Source of the DNA: Candidatus Gastranaerophilales bacterium
GTDB taxonomy: Bacteria > Cyanobacteriota > Vampirovibrionia > Gastranaerophilales > Gastranaerophilaceae
Length of the DNA: 39,268 nucleotides
Direction: 5' to 3'
Assembly: GCA_905234915.1 (NCBI GenBank)
Contig: CAJOJP010000006.1
Location: 3,667 to 42,934, forward strand
The notes under the pieces: model-generated
Told to the model about the DNA's origin: nothing
Databases searched by the model: none
The model's input: the letters and a program-made list of their open reading frames with translations, nothing else
Part shown: positions 1-8,397 of the stretch, one piece after another
How the letters are laid out: every line of letters starts with the position of its first letter
How positions within the stretch are numbered: the first letter of the stretch is position 1
Translations under genes and position numbers: made by a program

Positions 1-112
1 TAATATACTTCGCAATGCGCTTCTTATTTATATCCCCTTCCTGCCTTAGAAAGATTGTGCTTCGCAATGGACTTTATTTTTTGTTTTTTATTGTTTTTTT
101 GTTTTTGGGAAA

Positions 113-284
113 AGTGTAAAATAAATTTAAATAAATACTGCATATACGGAATATCGTAATTTTGCTTACAAAACAGACAGCAAAGGCGGTGTCTGTCTGA
201 GCGAAGCGAGTTACACCGCCACGGGTTGCAGTTAGCAAAATAGATATGCAGTATCCGCAGTATGTTTTAAATTTATTTTACACT
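113..284. repeat. 172-bp imperfect palindrome (fold-back element) in gene-free leader region
   Basis: The first 531 bases hold no gene that I can support. Within them, a perfect 19-base arm at 113-131 (starting AGTGTAAAATAAATTTAAA) is inverted at 266-284. The next ~35 bases inward on each side are also imperfectly complementary (ATACTGC, ATAC, ATATC and ATTTTGCT blocks in the same order). The core contains GGCGGTGT ... ACACCGCC. The whole could fold into one long hairpin, either as a MITE-like fold-back element or as a structured transcript. A direct repeat CTTCGCAATG also occurs at 8-17 and 60-69. Confidence 0.6.
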
Positions 285-303
285 GATAAAGCCGATTATT
301 CAT

Positions 304-329
304 CATAATATATTTTTTAGTGTAAAAAA
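304..329 (+). promoter_or_regulatory. 26-bp element shared with the region upstream of 5809
   Basis: A 26-base string containing TATTTTTTAGTGTAAAAAA is identical at 304-329 and 5636-5661. Each copy lies in the long leader of a coiled-coil gene on the plus strand (203 and 148 bases before the start codons at 532 and 5809). It may be a common operator or promoter part. Its low complexity means chance similarity in an AT-rich genome cannot be excluded. Confidence 0.35.
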
Positions 330-531
330 ATATTATTACCAAGATTTTTCTTAAGCTTAAAATTTAGTCTGTTAAAACAACTATTAGTTAATTGTCGTAT
401 TATTTATTACTAATTATTAATTTGTGTGTATTTTTGTAAAATATTTTAATAAAACGCTGAAAAGCATGCAATAAAAAGAAAAAATTATATTTTTTATATA
501 TAGTTGGTTTTAAAATGGGGATTATAAGTTT

Positions 532-2640
532 ATGAAGTTATCTGAACTGCAAAAGGAGTTTAAGAACTATTTGAGTTCTTTAAATACAACTCAAAATGTT
601 CAAACTGAAGAAACAAGCGATGTTTCAAATGAAATGACAGAATCATCCTCCGAAGAAAATGACGAAAAAAAGTATGATTTAGAAAATAAAAACGTGAGTG
701 TTTTTTCTTATGCCGATGAATTCGATAAGTTTTTAAATGCAAAATATAAAGATGATATCGATGAAGCAAAAATGAAAACAGATGATCTTCTTAATTTAAA
801 ATTTGAAAACGGAAAATTTATCGAAGAAGGAACAAAGAGCAAACAATCAGAAAACAAATTACCTTTAGTCGGTATATTAAATGACTTATTTACTGATGAA
901 AAAATGAAAACAATAATAGATTCTGATAGTGACGGAAAAATCGACAAAGAAGAAGCAACAGAGTTTTTAAAAGCAATAGATGATTTAGATGGTCAAAAAG
1001 GCGATATATCAATTAAAGATTTACTCGCAGGCACAAAAAAGATACAAGACCTTGATTTATCGGATTATGACAGTGAGGATGATACAACAAGCGGAAATCC
1101 AAGTTCACCGGGCGGAGTCTCAGCAGGCAGTCCGGGTACCGTAAATAATACCTCTATAGCTCCTTATTCGGTTCAATCCGCTCCTTCCGGTTCGGTTTCC
1201 GATGAAGAGCTGGAAGAACTTGAACAACAGAAAATCGAAAAAGAAAATGAAGTAAAATCAGCTCAAGAAGAGTATAATAGAGTTTTTACGGGCGAAAATG
1301 AAAACGTACAAGCTGCTCAAAACAGTTATGATAATGCTAAAGCCGATTATGAAAAACTGCTTGAGGAAAAAGAAAAACTGGAGGCTGAACAGCAAAAACA
1401 AATTGAAGAAGCCGTAAAACAAATTGAAGAAGAAACACAAGCGGTTGATGAAGCTCAAGCTAAACTACAAGAGTCTGAAACGGCAATAAGCTCTCAAGAA
1501 GCTATAATTGCTCAGGATGAAGCAAGTTTAAGCACTTTAAAAGACTCTTTAAATGCCGTAAAACAGCAGGAAGGTGATAAGGATGATGATTCTAAATCCG
1601 AAATTCAATCAAAAACCGCTGAGTTAAACTCTAAAATATCAGAAGCACAAGAAAAATTAGAAAATGATAAAGCTAAGTTACAGGAATTAACTGAAGCAAG
1701 AGATAACGCAAAATCGGAACTTGAAACTAAGCAAAAAAATTTAGAACAAGCTCAAAATAAAAAAACTGAATTAGAAACCGAATTTGCTGCTGCAAATGAA
1801 AAAATGTCCCAAGAATTAGATAGTGCATTAACAGCCTGTAATGAAGCTGAAAAAAATGTTCAAACGGTAAAAGATACAGAAGCATCGTCTGCTCAAAATA
1901 AAATAGATAATGCTCAGGGAGAATTAAACGCTATAAATGAAAAAATTGCGGAATTACAAGCTGAAAGACAAGCACAAAACGTTGTACAGCCCACAGCATA
2001 TAATGAAGTCGAGGCTACATCAGCTCCAAATTCAATGAATATCACTCCTGTCGAATTAAATGCCGGTTCAGATGATGAAAGTGAAGATGAAACAGAAACA
2101 ACAGATGAAAATAATAAACTTTCAAAATTGAATTTTAATTTTAATTTTAAAGAAAATCTTTCAAGTCAGCAAAAAGCAGATTTAGAAAATTTCAAAGCTA
2201 ATTTCAAAAAAAATAAATCTAAATATGAAGAAGTTGCCAAGAAAACAGGCATGCCTGCCCAACTGATAGCAGCTATACACTGGAGAGAAAGCGGCGGAGA
2301 TTTTACAACATATCTTCATAATGGAGAAAAACTGGGCAAGCCTACAACAATGGTTCCTGCAGGCATTTACTTCGGAGCTAATCAATGGACAGAAGCAGCT
2401 GTTGATGCCATAAAAAGACAAGGTACAAGCGGTGTTAATAAGAAGAATTTTAAATCATTGCTTGATTTTGCCGAAAGGTACAACGGACTCGGTTACAAAA
2501 ATAAAGGAGTAGCTTCCCCTTATGTGTGGGCAGGTACGACTAATTATAAAGGCGGCAAATATGTTGCGGACGGAGTATATGATGCAAATTACGTAGATCA
2601 GCAGCTGGGTGTTGCTGTAATGATGAAAGCAATAAGTTAA
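532..2640 (+). CDS. EF-hand / coiled-coil protein with C-terminal lysozyme-like domain
   Basis: 702 residues, with no signal peptide or membrane segment. Residues 1-70 hold two short conserved blocks (KLSELQKEFKNYL and SVFSYADEFDKFL). A canonical EF-hand loop lies at 130-141 (D130, D132, D134, K136, D138, E141). A Ser/Pro/Gly-rich linker follows, then a long Glu/Lys/Gln-rich coiled coil from about 220 to 480. The last ~130 residues look like a lysozyme-like transglycosylase: AAIHWRESGG with E586 as candidate catalytic Glu, then NGLGYKNKGVASPYVW and GKYVADGVYD, a pattern typical of phage-like muramidases. The N-terminal half is paralogous to the product of 8398-10398 (minus strand), which ends in a different hydrolase. 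Likely role: a cell-wall-acting protein exported non-classically or released by lysis (inference). A terminator follows at 2661. Confidence 0.75.
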   Translation: MKLSELQKEFKNYLSSLNTTQNVQTEETSDVSNEMTESSSEENDEKKYDLENKNVSVFSYADEFDKFLNAKYKDDIDEAKMKTDDLLNLKFENGKFIEEGTKSKQSENKLPLVGILNDLFTDEKMKTIIDSDSDGKIDKEEATEFLKAIDDLDGQKGDISIKDLLAGTKKIQDLDLSDYDSEDDTTSGNPSSPGGVSAGSPGTVNNTSIAPYSVQSAPSGSVSDEELEELEQQKIEKENEVKSAQEEYNRVFTGENENVQAAQNSYDNAKADYEKLLEEKEKLEAEQQKQIEEAVKQIEEETQAVDEAQAKLQESETAISSQEAIIAQDEASLSTLKDSLNAVKQQEGDKDDDSKSEIQSKTAELNSKISEAQEKLENDKAKLQELTEARDNAKSELETKQKNLEQAQNKKTELETEFAAANEKMSQELDSALTACNEAEKNVQTVKDTEASSAQNKIDNAQGELNAINEKIAELQAERQAQNVVQPTAYNEVEATSAPNSMNITPVELNAGSDDESEDETETTDENNKLSKLNFNFNFKENLSSQQKADLENFKANFKKNKSKYEEVAKKTGMPAQLIAAIHWRESGGDFTTYLHNGEKLGKPTTMVPAGIYFGANQWTEAAVDAIKRQGTSGVNKKNFKSLLDFAERYNGLGYKNKGVASPYVWAGTTNYKGGKYVADGVYDANYVDQQLGVAVMMKAIS

Positions 2641-2660
2641 AAGGATAAAATTAAAATCTG

Positions 2661-2690
2661 AGAGGATGGCTTTTTGTCATCCTCTTTTCT
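2661..2690 (+). terminator. Rho-independent terminator after the 532-2640 gene
   Basis: AGAGGATG pairs with CATCCTCT around a 9-base loop and is followed by TTTTCTTT, 20 bases past the stop codon. Confidence 0.8.
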
Positions 2691-2904
2691 TTGAAAATTT
2701 AGTCTTGTCAAGTAAAATTTTTATAAAAGTGTAAAAAAAACAATTATTAACGATTATTAATTTTAATTTTTCAGTAAAAAAACAAAGGGCATGGTCATAT
2801 GTAAAAAATAATTAAAATTTTTTATCTTGTATAAGTTGTTTGTAAGAATTACGATATTTGCACAAGAGAGATAATTAAGAGAGAGGAGTGACGGTTTAGT
2901 TTTT

Positions 2905-3741
2905 TTAAAAGATTGCAGAATATGAAATATAATATAAAAAATAATAAGCGGCAGGAGCCGAAAATATAAATGCATCCATTCTATCAAGTACTCCGCCGTA
3001 GTTATAAAAAAAGTTTCCGCTATGTTTTAGTCCCAGACTTCGCTTAAATAACGAAACGGTTAAATCGCCCAGCTGGGCAAATACAGATATAAAAAATCCC
3101 AAAAGTATGCACTGCCATAAAGAAATATTTATATAAAATTCAAGAAAACAGCAGGTGATACAAGATGAAATTACATGAATAACAGCTCCGAGCAAAGTTT
3201 TATTCGGGCTGATATCAGGTGCAAGTTTTATTTTCTTATACAAAGGTCCTATTTTTGATGCAGTAAAATCGGCGCAAAGAACTGCAGTAAAATATATCAA
3301 AACCAATAACGCCGAAGTATTATCTTCAAAATAATAAGTAAGTTTTATTATGTAAAGACCGCACATTATCATTAAAATTGCACTTATTGTTGATAGTGAA
3401 GTTTCTAAATAAGGTTTTTTATTAAATACTATGGTAATAGAAAATGATAATATTGTTCCCAATATTATTAAAGGAAAAATTATACTTTGCTCAATTGCCT
3501 CGGATGAAAATGTAAATGTATATGCACTAATACTTCCTATTAATTCAGGTAAAAATTTATGTGGGTGTATATTCATATTTTTAAACATATTTCTATATTC
3601 AACCATAGCAATAATTATAAAAAATACGGAAACACAAAATAAAAATACCTTATTCAAAATAAATGAAGCTATAATTGCGGCAAGAAGCACAAAACCTATT
3701 GCATATCTTAAAAATTTTTTAAACATAGTTATTATAGGCAT
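2905..3741 (-). CDS. cdsA: Phosphatidate cytidylyltransferase (CDP-diglyceride synthase)
   Basis: 278-residue multi-pass membrane protein. CdsA makes CDP-diacylglycerol from phosphatidate and CTP, the entry point to phospholipid synthesis. Hydrophobic segments run through the whole length. The C-terminal family signature is recognisable: LGDLTVSLFKRSLGLKHSG followed by NYGGVLDRMDAFIFSAP. It is slightly divergent: the usual Lys-Asp of the signature reads Lys-His, and the usual PGHGG reads YNYGG. The aspartates of LDRMD are kept. The length is normal for short CdsA proteins. It is divergent to the radical SAM gene with only 39 bases between start codons. No clear Shine-Dalgarno sequence precedes the ATG; an alternative start is Met6. 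Confidence 0.8.
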   Translation of the reverse strand: MPIITMFKKFLRYAIGFVLLAAIIASFILNKVFLFCVSVFFIIIAMVEYRNMFKNMNIHPHKFLPELIGSISAYTFTFSSEAIEQSIIFPLIILGTILSFSITIVFNKKPYLETSLSTISAILMIMCGLYIIKLTYYFEDNTSALLVLIYFTAVLCADFTASKIGPLYKKIKLAPDISPNKTLLGAVIHVISSCITCCFLEFYINISLWQCILLGFFISVFAQLGDLTVSLFKRSLGLKHSGNFFYNYGGVLDRMDAFIFSAPAAYYFLYYISYSAIF

Positions 3742-3742
3742 A

Positions 3743-3768
3743 TTAACATATTATTTTAAATATGTTAA
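3743..3768. promoter_or_regulatory. Palindrome in the divergent cdsA / radical SAM gap
   Basis: TTAACATATT and AATATGTTAA form a perfect 10-bp inverted repeat with a 6-base spacer. It fills most of the 39-base gap between the two divergent ATGs, 2 bases before cdsA and 12 bases before the radical SAM start. It is a candidate operator, or a hairpin affecting both start regions. Confidence 0.45.
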
Positions 3769-3780
3769 CATTCAATTTAT

Positions 3781-5223
3781 ATGAAAAATGTAATGCTTAT
3801 ATATCCGCCGGGTATCATGTACCAAAGAGGAGAAGACAGATGCCAGATTAATATAGAAGCTTCGGCTGCTAATTCGCTGCGTGCTTGTAATGATTTGGGA
3901 TATGCTGCCGCAATACTCAGAAAAGGCGGTTACAATGTTTTTTTAAAAGATTATATGGCTGAAAAAGCTGATTTTGAAATATTAAAAACTGATATTGAAA
4001 GAGAAAAAGCAGATGCAATTTTTATTAGTATAACAAACGGAAGCATTTTTGAAGATATAAAAATTACGGAAAAGATTAAAAATATTTTCCCGAATGTAAA
4101 AATTATATTAAAAGGTGCTTTATTTTTTAATCCCGAAGAAAGTTTATTTAAAGAACTTAATCTTAATTTCACGGATGTTTTAATCGGAGGAGAAACTGAG
4201 TTTATTATTTCACCTTTATTTAATGCAATTTTTAATTCTCAAGAAAAATTAAAAGATATAGAAGGTATTTGTTATAAAATAAATGATAAATGGATTGAGA
4301 ACAAAGTTAATCATTTTGAAGATAATCTTGACAGTATTCCTTTTCCTGCAAGAGATTTAATGAAAAATCATTTATATATAAATCCTTTGACAAATAAACC
4401 CATTGCAACGATTTCAACTTCAAGAGGCTGTCCTTCTTCTTGTATTTATTGTGTTTCTCCTTTAATATCCGGTAAAAAAGTAAGATTTAGAAGTGTTAAA
4501 AATGTATTTGACGAAATAAAAGAATGTGTTGACAAATATAATATTACAGACTTTTTCTTTAAATCAGATACTTTTACAATTAACAAAAATTGGGTTATGG
4601 AACTTTGCAGTCTTATAATTAATTCTGATTTAAAAAACCGAATTAACTGGGCAGCAAATTCAAGAGTAAATACAATTGATGATGAAATGCTGCAAAAAAT
4701 GAAAGAAGCAGGATGTTACCTGATTGCATTAGGTTTGGAATCAGGAAGCAATGAGTCTTTATTAAAAATGGGAAAAGGAACATCTGTCGAACAAAATATA
4801 TTTGCCGTAAAACTTATAAAGAAGTATAAAATTAAGATTTGGGGATTTTATTTAATTGGTTTTCCATGGGAAACAAAAAAACATTTAAAAGCTACCCGTA
4901 AATTGATGTTCAAATTAAATACTGATTTTATAGAATTGTCAGTTGCGACTCCGTTTAAAGGAAGCAAATTATATAAAATGATATATAAAAATGCCCCAAA
5001 CAGAGAACAGGTATTGGGAAAAGATTCTTTTAAACATATTACAAAAGGAACAGAATATTTAACAGCTAAAGAACTTAAAAATTTTAGGAAAAATACTCTG
5101 CTGCTATATCATATAAGACCTTGCTTTATTCTGAAAAAACTCACGGATACAAATATAACATTTGATTTATTACGTAATTATTTAAAATTCGGCATAAAAA
5201 TGCTGAAAAATAGTTTATTTTAA
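3781..5223 (+). CDS. B12-binding-domain radical SAM protein
   Basis: 480 residues. The N-terminal ~150 residues resemble the cobalamin-binding fold of the BchE / P-methylase class (LIYPPG at the start, FISITNGS, VLIGGETE). The radical SAM core begins at about residue 205 with STSRGCPSSCIYC, giving the CxxxCxxC cluster ligands C217, C221 and C224. Later blocks include WAANSRVNTIDDEML, LIALGLESGS and WGFYLIGFPWET, which match the core's strand pattern. The proteins of this class methylate or rearrange unactivated carbons; the substrate here cannot be told. A lipid or hopanoid-type substrate is possible given divergence from cdsA, but this is only context. No clear ribosome binding site precedes the ATG, so translation may be leaderless or start at Met5. 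Confidence 0.8.
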   Translation: MKNVMLIYPPGIMYQRGEDRCQINIEASAANSLRACNDLGYAAAILRKGGYNVFLKDYMAEKADFEILKTDIEREKADAIFISITNGSIFEDIKITEKIKNIFPNVKIILKGALFFNPEESLFKELNLNFTDVLIGGETEFIISPLFNAIFNSQEKLKDIEGICYKINDKWIENKVNHFEDNLDSIPFPARDLMKNHLYINPLTNKPIATISTSRGCPSSCIYCVSPLISGKKVRFRSVKNVFDEIKECVDKYNITDFFFKSDTFTINKNWVMELCSLIINSDLKNRINWAANSRVNTIDDEMLQKMKEAGCYLIALGLESGSNESLLKMGKGTSVEQNIFAVKLIKKYKIKIWGFYLIGFPWETKKHLKATRKLMFKLNTDFIELSVATPFKGSKLYKMIYKNAPNREQVLGKDSFKHITKGTEYLTAKELKNFRKNTLLLYHIRPCFILKKLTDTNITFDLLRNYLKFGIKMLKNSLF

Positions 5224-5289
5224 TTTTTTTGTAACATTTGTAAATATTTTATTGTTTTTAGTAAATTTTAAAAACAAAAAAAACTTTAT

Positions 5290-5295
5290 TATAAT
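5290..5295 (+). promoter_or_regulatory. Possible -10 box (TATAAT) for the small ORF at 5347
   Basis: A perfect TATAAT hexamer lies 51 bases upstream of the small ORF. The matching -35 region is only A/T tracts, so promoter strength is uncertain. Confidence 0.35.
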
Positions 5296-5346
5296 GTAAC
5301 ACATTAACAAACAATAAAGAAACGATAAATATTAAAAGAGGGGTCT

Positions 5347-5523
5347 ATGAATTTATACGCTGACACAGAGCTTGATAGCGATATAAGATATGTGAAGGAG
5401 ATGCTGTCACACTATAGAGCAACATACAAAGGCATTGGTGAAAATTTTACAAAATTAAACGAAACTGTATCAGGAAGAATGTGCTTTATTTCTTCGCAAT
5501 TTAAAATTTTATTTAATCAATAG
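5347..5523 (+). CDS. Small protein of unknown function (58 residues)
   Basis: The ORF starts ATGAATTTATACGC and ends in TAG. It is preceded by a purine-rich Shine-Dalgarno-like AAAAGAGGGG (spacing about 3-6 bases) and by a TATAAT box, and is followed by a good terminator at 5556, so it has its own transcription unit. The product begins MNLYADTELDSDIRYVKEML and is predicted to be mostly helical and soluble, with no recognisable family. It sits between the radical SAM gene and the unknown gene at 5809. Support comes from signals, not homology. Confidence 0.5.
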   Translation: MNLYADTELDSDIRYVKEMLSHYRATYKGIGENFTKLNETVSGRMCFISSQFKILFNQ

Positions 5524-5555
5524 AATGTAAAATTTAAAAAAATGTTGTTAAGTGT

Positions 5556-5590
5556 AAAAAGCACAGAATTTTAAATATTCTGCGCTTTTT
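5556..5590 (+). terminator. Terminator after the small ORF
   Basis: AAAAAGC-A-CAGAAT pairs with ATTCTG-C-GCTTTTT (one A-C mismatch) and ends in a T run. The A/T tracts on both sides allow activity on both strands. Confidence 0.65.
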
Positions 5591-5635
5591 AGTATATAAA
5601 TATTTTTCTGCCAAGGATATAATTATTTTATAGAC

Positions 5636-5661
5636 CATAATATATTTTTTAGTGTAAAAAA
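5636..5661 (+). promoter_or_regulatory. Second copy of the 26-bp leader element
   Basis: Identical over 26 bases to 304-329; lies 148 bases upstream of the ATG at 5809. Confidence 0.35.
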
Positions 5662-5808
5662 TTATAGAAATATCTAAAATTTTCGAGCGAATTTTTACAA
5701 ATTTTGAGTAATTTTGTTAACTTTTGTAACTTACATATTTCTAATTTCTAAAGTTAAAAGGTGGTTTGTCGATAATATACCTATAGTTATGTTAGAAGGA
5801 GTAAAAAT

Positions 5809-7218
5809 ATGTTTGAAGATTTTTCGTTGATAAACAAAAATATTGGAGAACTCAGAGTATCAAAAAATGAGGATTTAAAAAAAGCAAATGAAGATACAGG
5901 AGAAATATATGAAGACGGTAATATTTTCAGCGGATCAAGTTTAAAATCTACACGAGAAGATGTAAAAGAGGCTGAAAATGAATATCTTCAATATGCATTA
6001 CAACAAATAATGGAAAGTTCAAAAGGATTTCAAAGAAATGTAGAAACAAAAGATATTGTTTCCGCAATGTTTAGTGCGCAAGATTTAAGCGAAACAGGTA
6101 TTCCCAGAGCGGAAAATCAAGCGGGACAAATAATGAAACAGGTTCAAAAGACAATAAATAATGCGCAAACTTTTGATGATGTTCATATTTATGACGGTAA
6201 ACCCGAGGATTTACAAGGTAAATTAAGCGACAAACAAACAAAAGAATATTTGGAAAGTGATGCAGGTAAAGCCGCTCTTGAAGAAATTGGAATAGAGAAA
6301 ATATATATTGCAGAGCAAGAAATGGGAGGAGCAGAGGAAACATATTCAATAAACGGTCAGCTGTGTAATGTAGAAATGGGTGAAGACGGAACTTTACGTG
6401 TTTCATTTATAGAGAAGAAAGGAGCAAATTCCGGTGTGTACGGTGAAACGGGTCAATATTCCGACCGTGCAGTTGATTTTAAATTAAATGATCCGAATAT
6501 TCCTAAAGCAGAAGAACCTATTCCCCCTGCAGAGCTTGAAACTGTTCAAAAATATTCTGTTGACAGTTATGATATTGATTTGCAAAATCATTTAAAAGAA
6601 AATGGAATTGATACTGAAATATATGCTGATACAATTCAAACTTTGATAAGAAATCAAGGCAATGTGCTTCTTCCTGAAGAATTCGGCAGTACTGAAATAG
6701 GTCAAAAGCTTGAACAAACAACCGGGAAAAAAATTGAAGATTTAACTTTCTTTGGCAATCATGTGCATTATACCGATGAACAGGGTGTAGAGCATCAATT
6801 CTACTATGATAATAAATCAGGTGAATTTATAAATGCAAATGTAATTAAAAATGATAAGGGCGGTTATGACGTTGAAGTGAATATGCAAAAAGCAGAAGAA
6901 CCGGAAGATTCACAGGCTAAATTAGCAGAAATGATAAAAGCTTTAGAAGAAAAACTTGAGGAAATAAACAAAAAAATAGAGGAATTGTTAAATAAAAATA
7001 ATGAAACTGTAACTATATTGCCATACGACCCTATTATACCGAAGCCTCCCTATCCTACAATGCTGGCAGCAGAACATCCTGATATGAGGAACAACAGCGA
7101 TGATTTTCAATTGAATGCAAAAACAGGAAATACGGATCAAATTGCGCAGCTAAGAGAAGAACAGCAGGCTATAAGGCAGCAATTAGATGAAGCTTACAGA
7201 AAAATGAATAAAGAATAA
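5809..7218 (+). CDS. Unknown acidic, partly coiled-coil protein
   Basis: 469 residues, started at the ATG behind a strong AGAAGGAG site. No signal peptide, no membrane segment and no family that I recognise. The N-terminal ~100 residues are helical and acidic. The middle has beta-type segments with repeated aromatic/charged strands (VHYTDEQGVEHQFYYDNKSG). Residues around 365-400 form a short coiled coil (AEMIKALEEKLEEINKKIEE), followed by a proline-rich stretch (PYDPIIPKPPYP) and a final Gln/Glu-rich helix. It shares a leader element with the EF-hand/hydrolase gene at 532, suggesting co-regulation. A role as an exported or surface-associated protein is a guess. Confidence 0.6.
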   Translation: MFEDFSLINKNIGELRVSKNEDLKKANEDTGEIYEDGNIFSGSSLKSTREDVKEAENEYLQYALQQIMESSKGFQRNVETKDIVSAMFSAQDLSETGIPRAENQAGQIMKQVQKTINNAQTFDDVHIYDGKPEDLQGKLSDKQTKEYLESDAGKAALEEIGIEKIYIAEQEMGGAEETYSINGQLCNVEMGEDGTLRVSFIEKKGANSGVYGETGQYSDRAVDFKLNDPNIPKAEEPIPPAELETVQKYSVDSYDIDLQNHLKENGIDTEIYADTIQTLIRNQGNVLLPEEFGSTEIGQKLEQTTGKKIEDLTFFGNHVHYTDEQGVEHQFYYDNKSGEFINANVIKNDKGGYDVEVNMQKAEEPEDSQAKLAEMIKALEEKLEEINKKIEELLNKNNETVTILPYDPIIPKPPYPTMLAAEHPDMRNNSDDFQLNAKTGNTDQIAQLREEQQAIRQQLDEAYRKMNKE

Positions 7219-7221
7219 TCA

Positions 7222-7270
7222 AAAAAAATTGCCGAATATGGACTATCGAGTTATATTCGGCAATTTTTTT
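7222..7270. terminator. Bidirectional terminator between convergent genes
   Basis: TTGCCGAATAT and ATATTCGGCAA form an 11-bp stem flanked by an A run on the left and a T run on the right. It can terminate both the plus-strand gene ending at 7218 and the minus-strand gene ending at 7281. Confidence 0.85.
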
Positions 7271-7280
7271 GTATTTGTTT

Positions 7281-8216
7281 CTATTGCTCATTTTGTTTCA
7301 GGCAATCGAGTTCATCAAGCATTGCTTCAACCGCTTTAAATAAACCGACAGAAGTGAAGTTATGTCTTGTAAAATTATTAATGATAGCATCATTAACTGT
7401 TTTGCCATTTTTTTCAATTCTTTTAAATAAATCATCAATTTCTTCATCAGAAGGAGATTTTTCAACTAACATCCAGTTATAATCCTTTGCAATTTCAGAA
7501 CTGTTTAAAGAGCCTCTTTGAGAAGATTTTGTTATATCACGAATTGCATTCAATGTTTTATCATCAATTTCACCTTCAAAATATAAAGTTATAGGGTCTT
7601 GTCTGTTTTGCCATTCTTTTCTGTTGCTTGGAATTTTATAATAAAAGGGAGTATGGTCTTGCATTTCAACTTGATTACCGTTTTTATCCGTATATATACC
7701 TTTAGTCATAAAGCTGTCCAAGTTTTTTAACATATCAGCATTTGGATTTACATTTAATGATATTCTTTCCGTAATATTATCCAAATGTTTTTTTAATCTG
7801 TATTGCCAGCCGCCCTGGTTAATAGTTTTAACCGGCGAAAAAAGTAAACGATGAGAATAACGTCTTACTTCATAATAATCCTTATCAAAGTTTTCAGATT
7901 TATATTCAACTGCATATTTACCGGTGTGTCTGTATTTACTATATATATCCATTACCGTATCAGCTATTAATTTTTCTGTTAAATTTCCGTTATTATACTT
8001 TTCTCTTATTTCTTCAGGATTTTTTGAGGCTATATCTTGATTTTGACTTTCAAGAAGCTTGTTTTTTAAATCGTAATGTTTTTCTGTTAGGGCATTTCCA
8101 AAAGAAATGGTATCTTTTGGTATAGATGTTAAATTATTACAATTAATATAATTTTTTTTGCATGAAAAATCATAATTTTGCCTGTTTGGCAAAATAGCAC
8201 TATTAATAATCTGCAT
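7281..8216 (-). CDS. Unknown protein with N-terminal SF-G motif
   Basis: 311 residues from the ATG behind AAGGAAGG; an upstream in-frame start would add 13 residues but lacks a site. The first ~45 residues are polar, Asn/Lys-rich and probably disordered, ending in KDTISFGNA (ISFG at 37-40). The same motif occurs near the N terminus of four other unknown or effector-like proteins in this window. The rest is a mixed, charged soluble domain with no family I recognise (blocks YAVEYKSENFDKDYYEVRRYSH split across 100-130, and YFEGEIDDKTLNAIRDI around 210). There is no signal peptide. It may be a secreted or surface protein using an uncharacterised signal (inference). Confidence 0.6.
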   Translation of the reverse strand: MQIINSAILPNRQNYDFSCKKNYINCNNLTSIPKDTISFGNALTEKHYDLKNKLLESQNQDIASKNPEEIREKYNNGNLTEKLIADTVMDIYSKYRHTGKYAVEYKSENFDKDYYEVRRYSHRLLFSPVKTINQGGWQYRLKKHLDNITERISLNVNPNADMLKNLDSFMTKGIYTDKNGNQVEMQDHTPFYYKIPSNRKEWQNRQDPITLYFEGEIDDKTLNAIRDITKSSQRGSLNSSEIAKDYNWMLVEKSPSDEEIDDLFKRIEKNGKTVNDAIINNFTRHNFTSVGLFKAVEAMLDELDCLKQNEQ

Positions 8217-8397
8217 ATTTTCTTCCTTCCTTAACTTACATTCAAGATAAAACATAAAGATAAAAAAAATTGCGTAAAAATTAAAATTCTTTCTTGTATT
8301 TCACGATAAAGGGCATTCCATATTTAAACCTCATCGGTTTCACCGTGGCTGCTTTTTATTAGTCAAAGTAATTAATACTTATACAGTAGCGACAATT

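Noticed and set aside
8300-8380. Possible riboswitch between 8398 and 8216 (AAACC-gatga-GGTTT stem, GCCAC)
   Set aside because: Only one short stem is visible and conserved riboswitch cores (GEMM, cobalamin) are not present.
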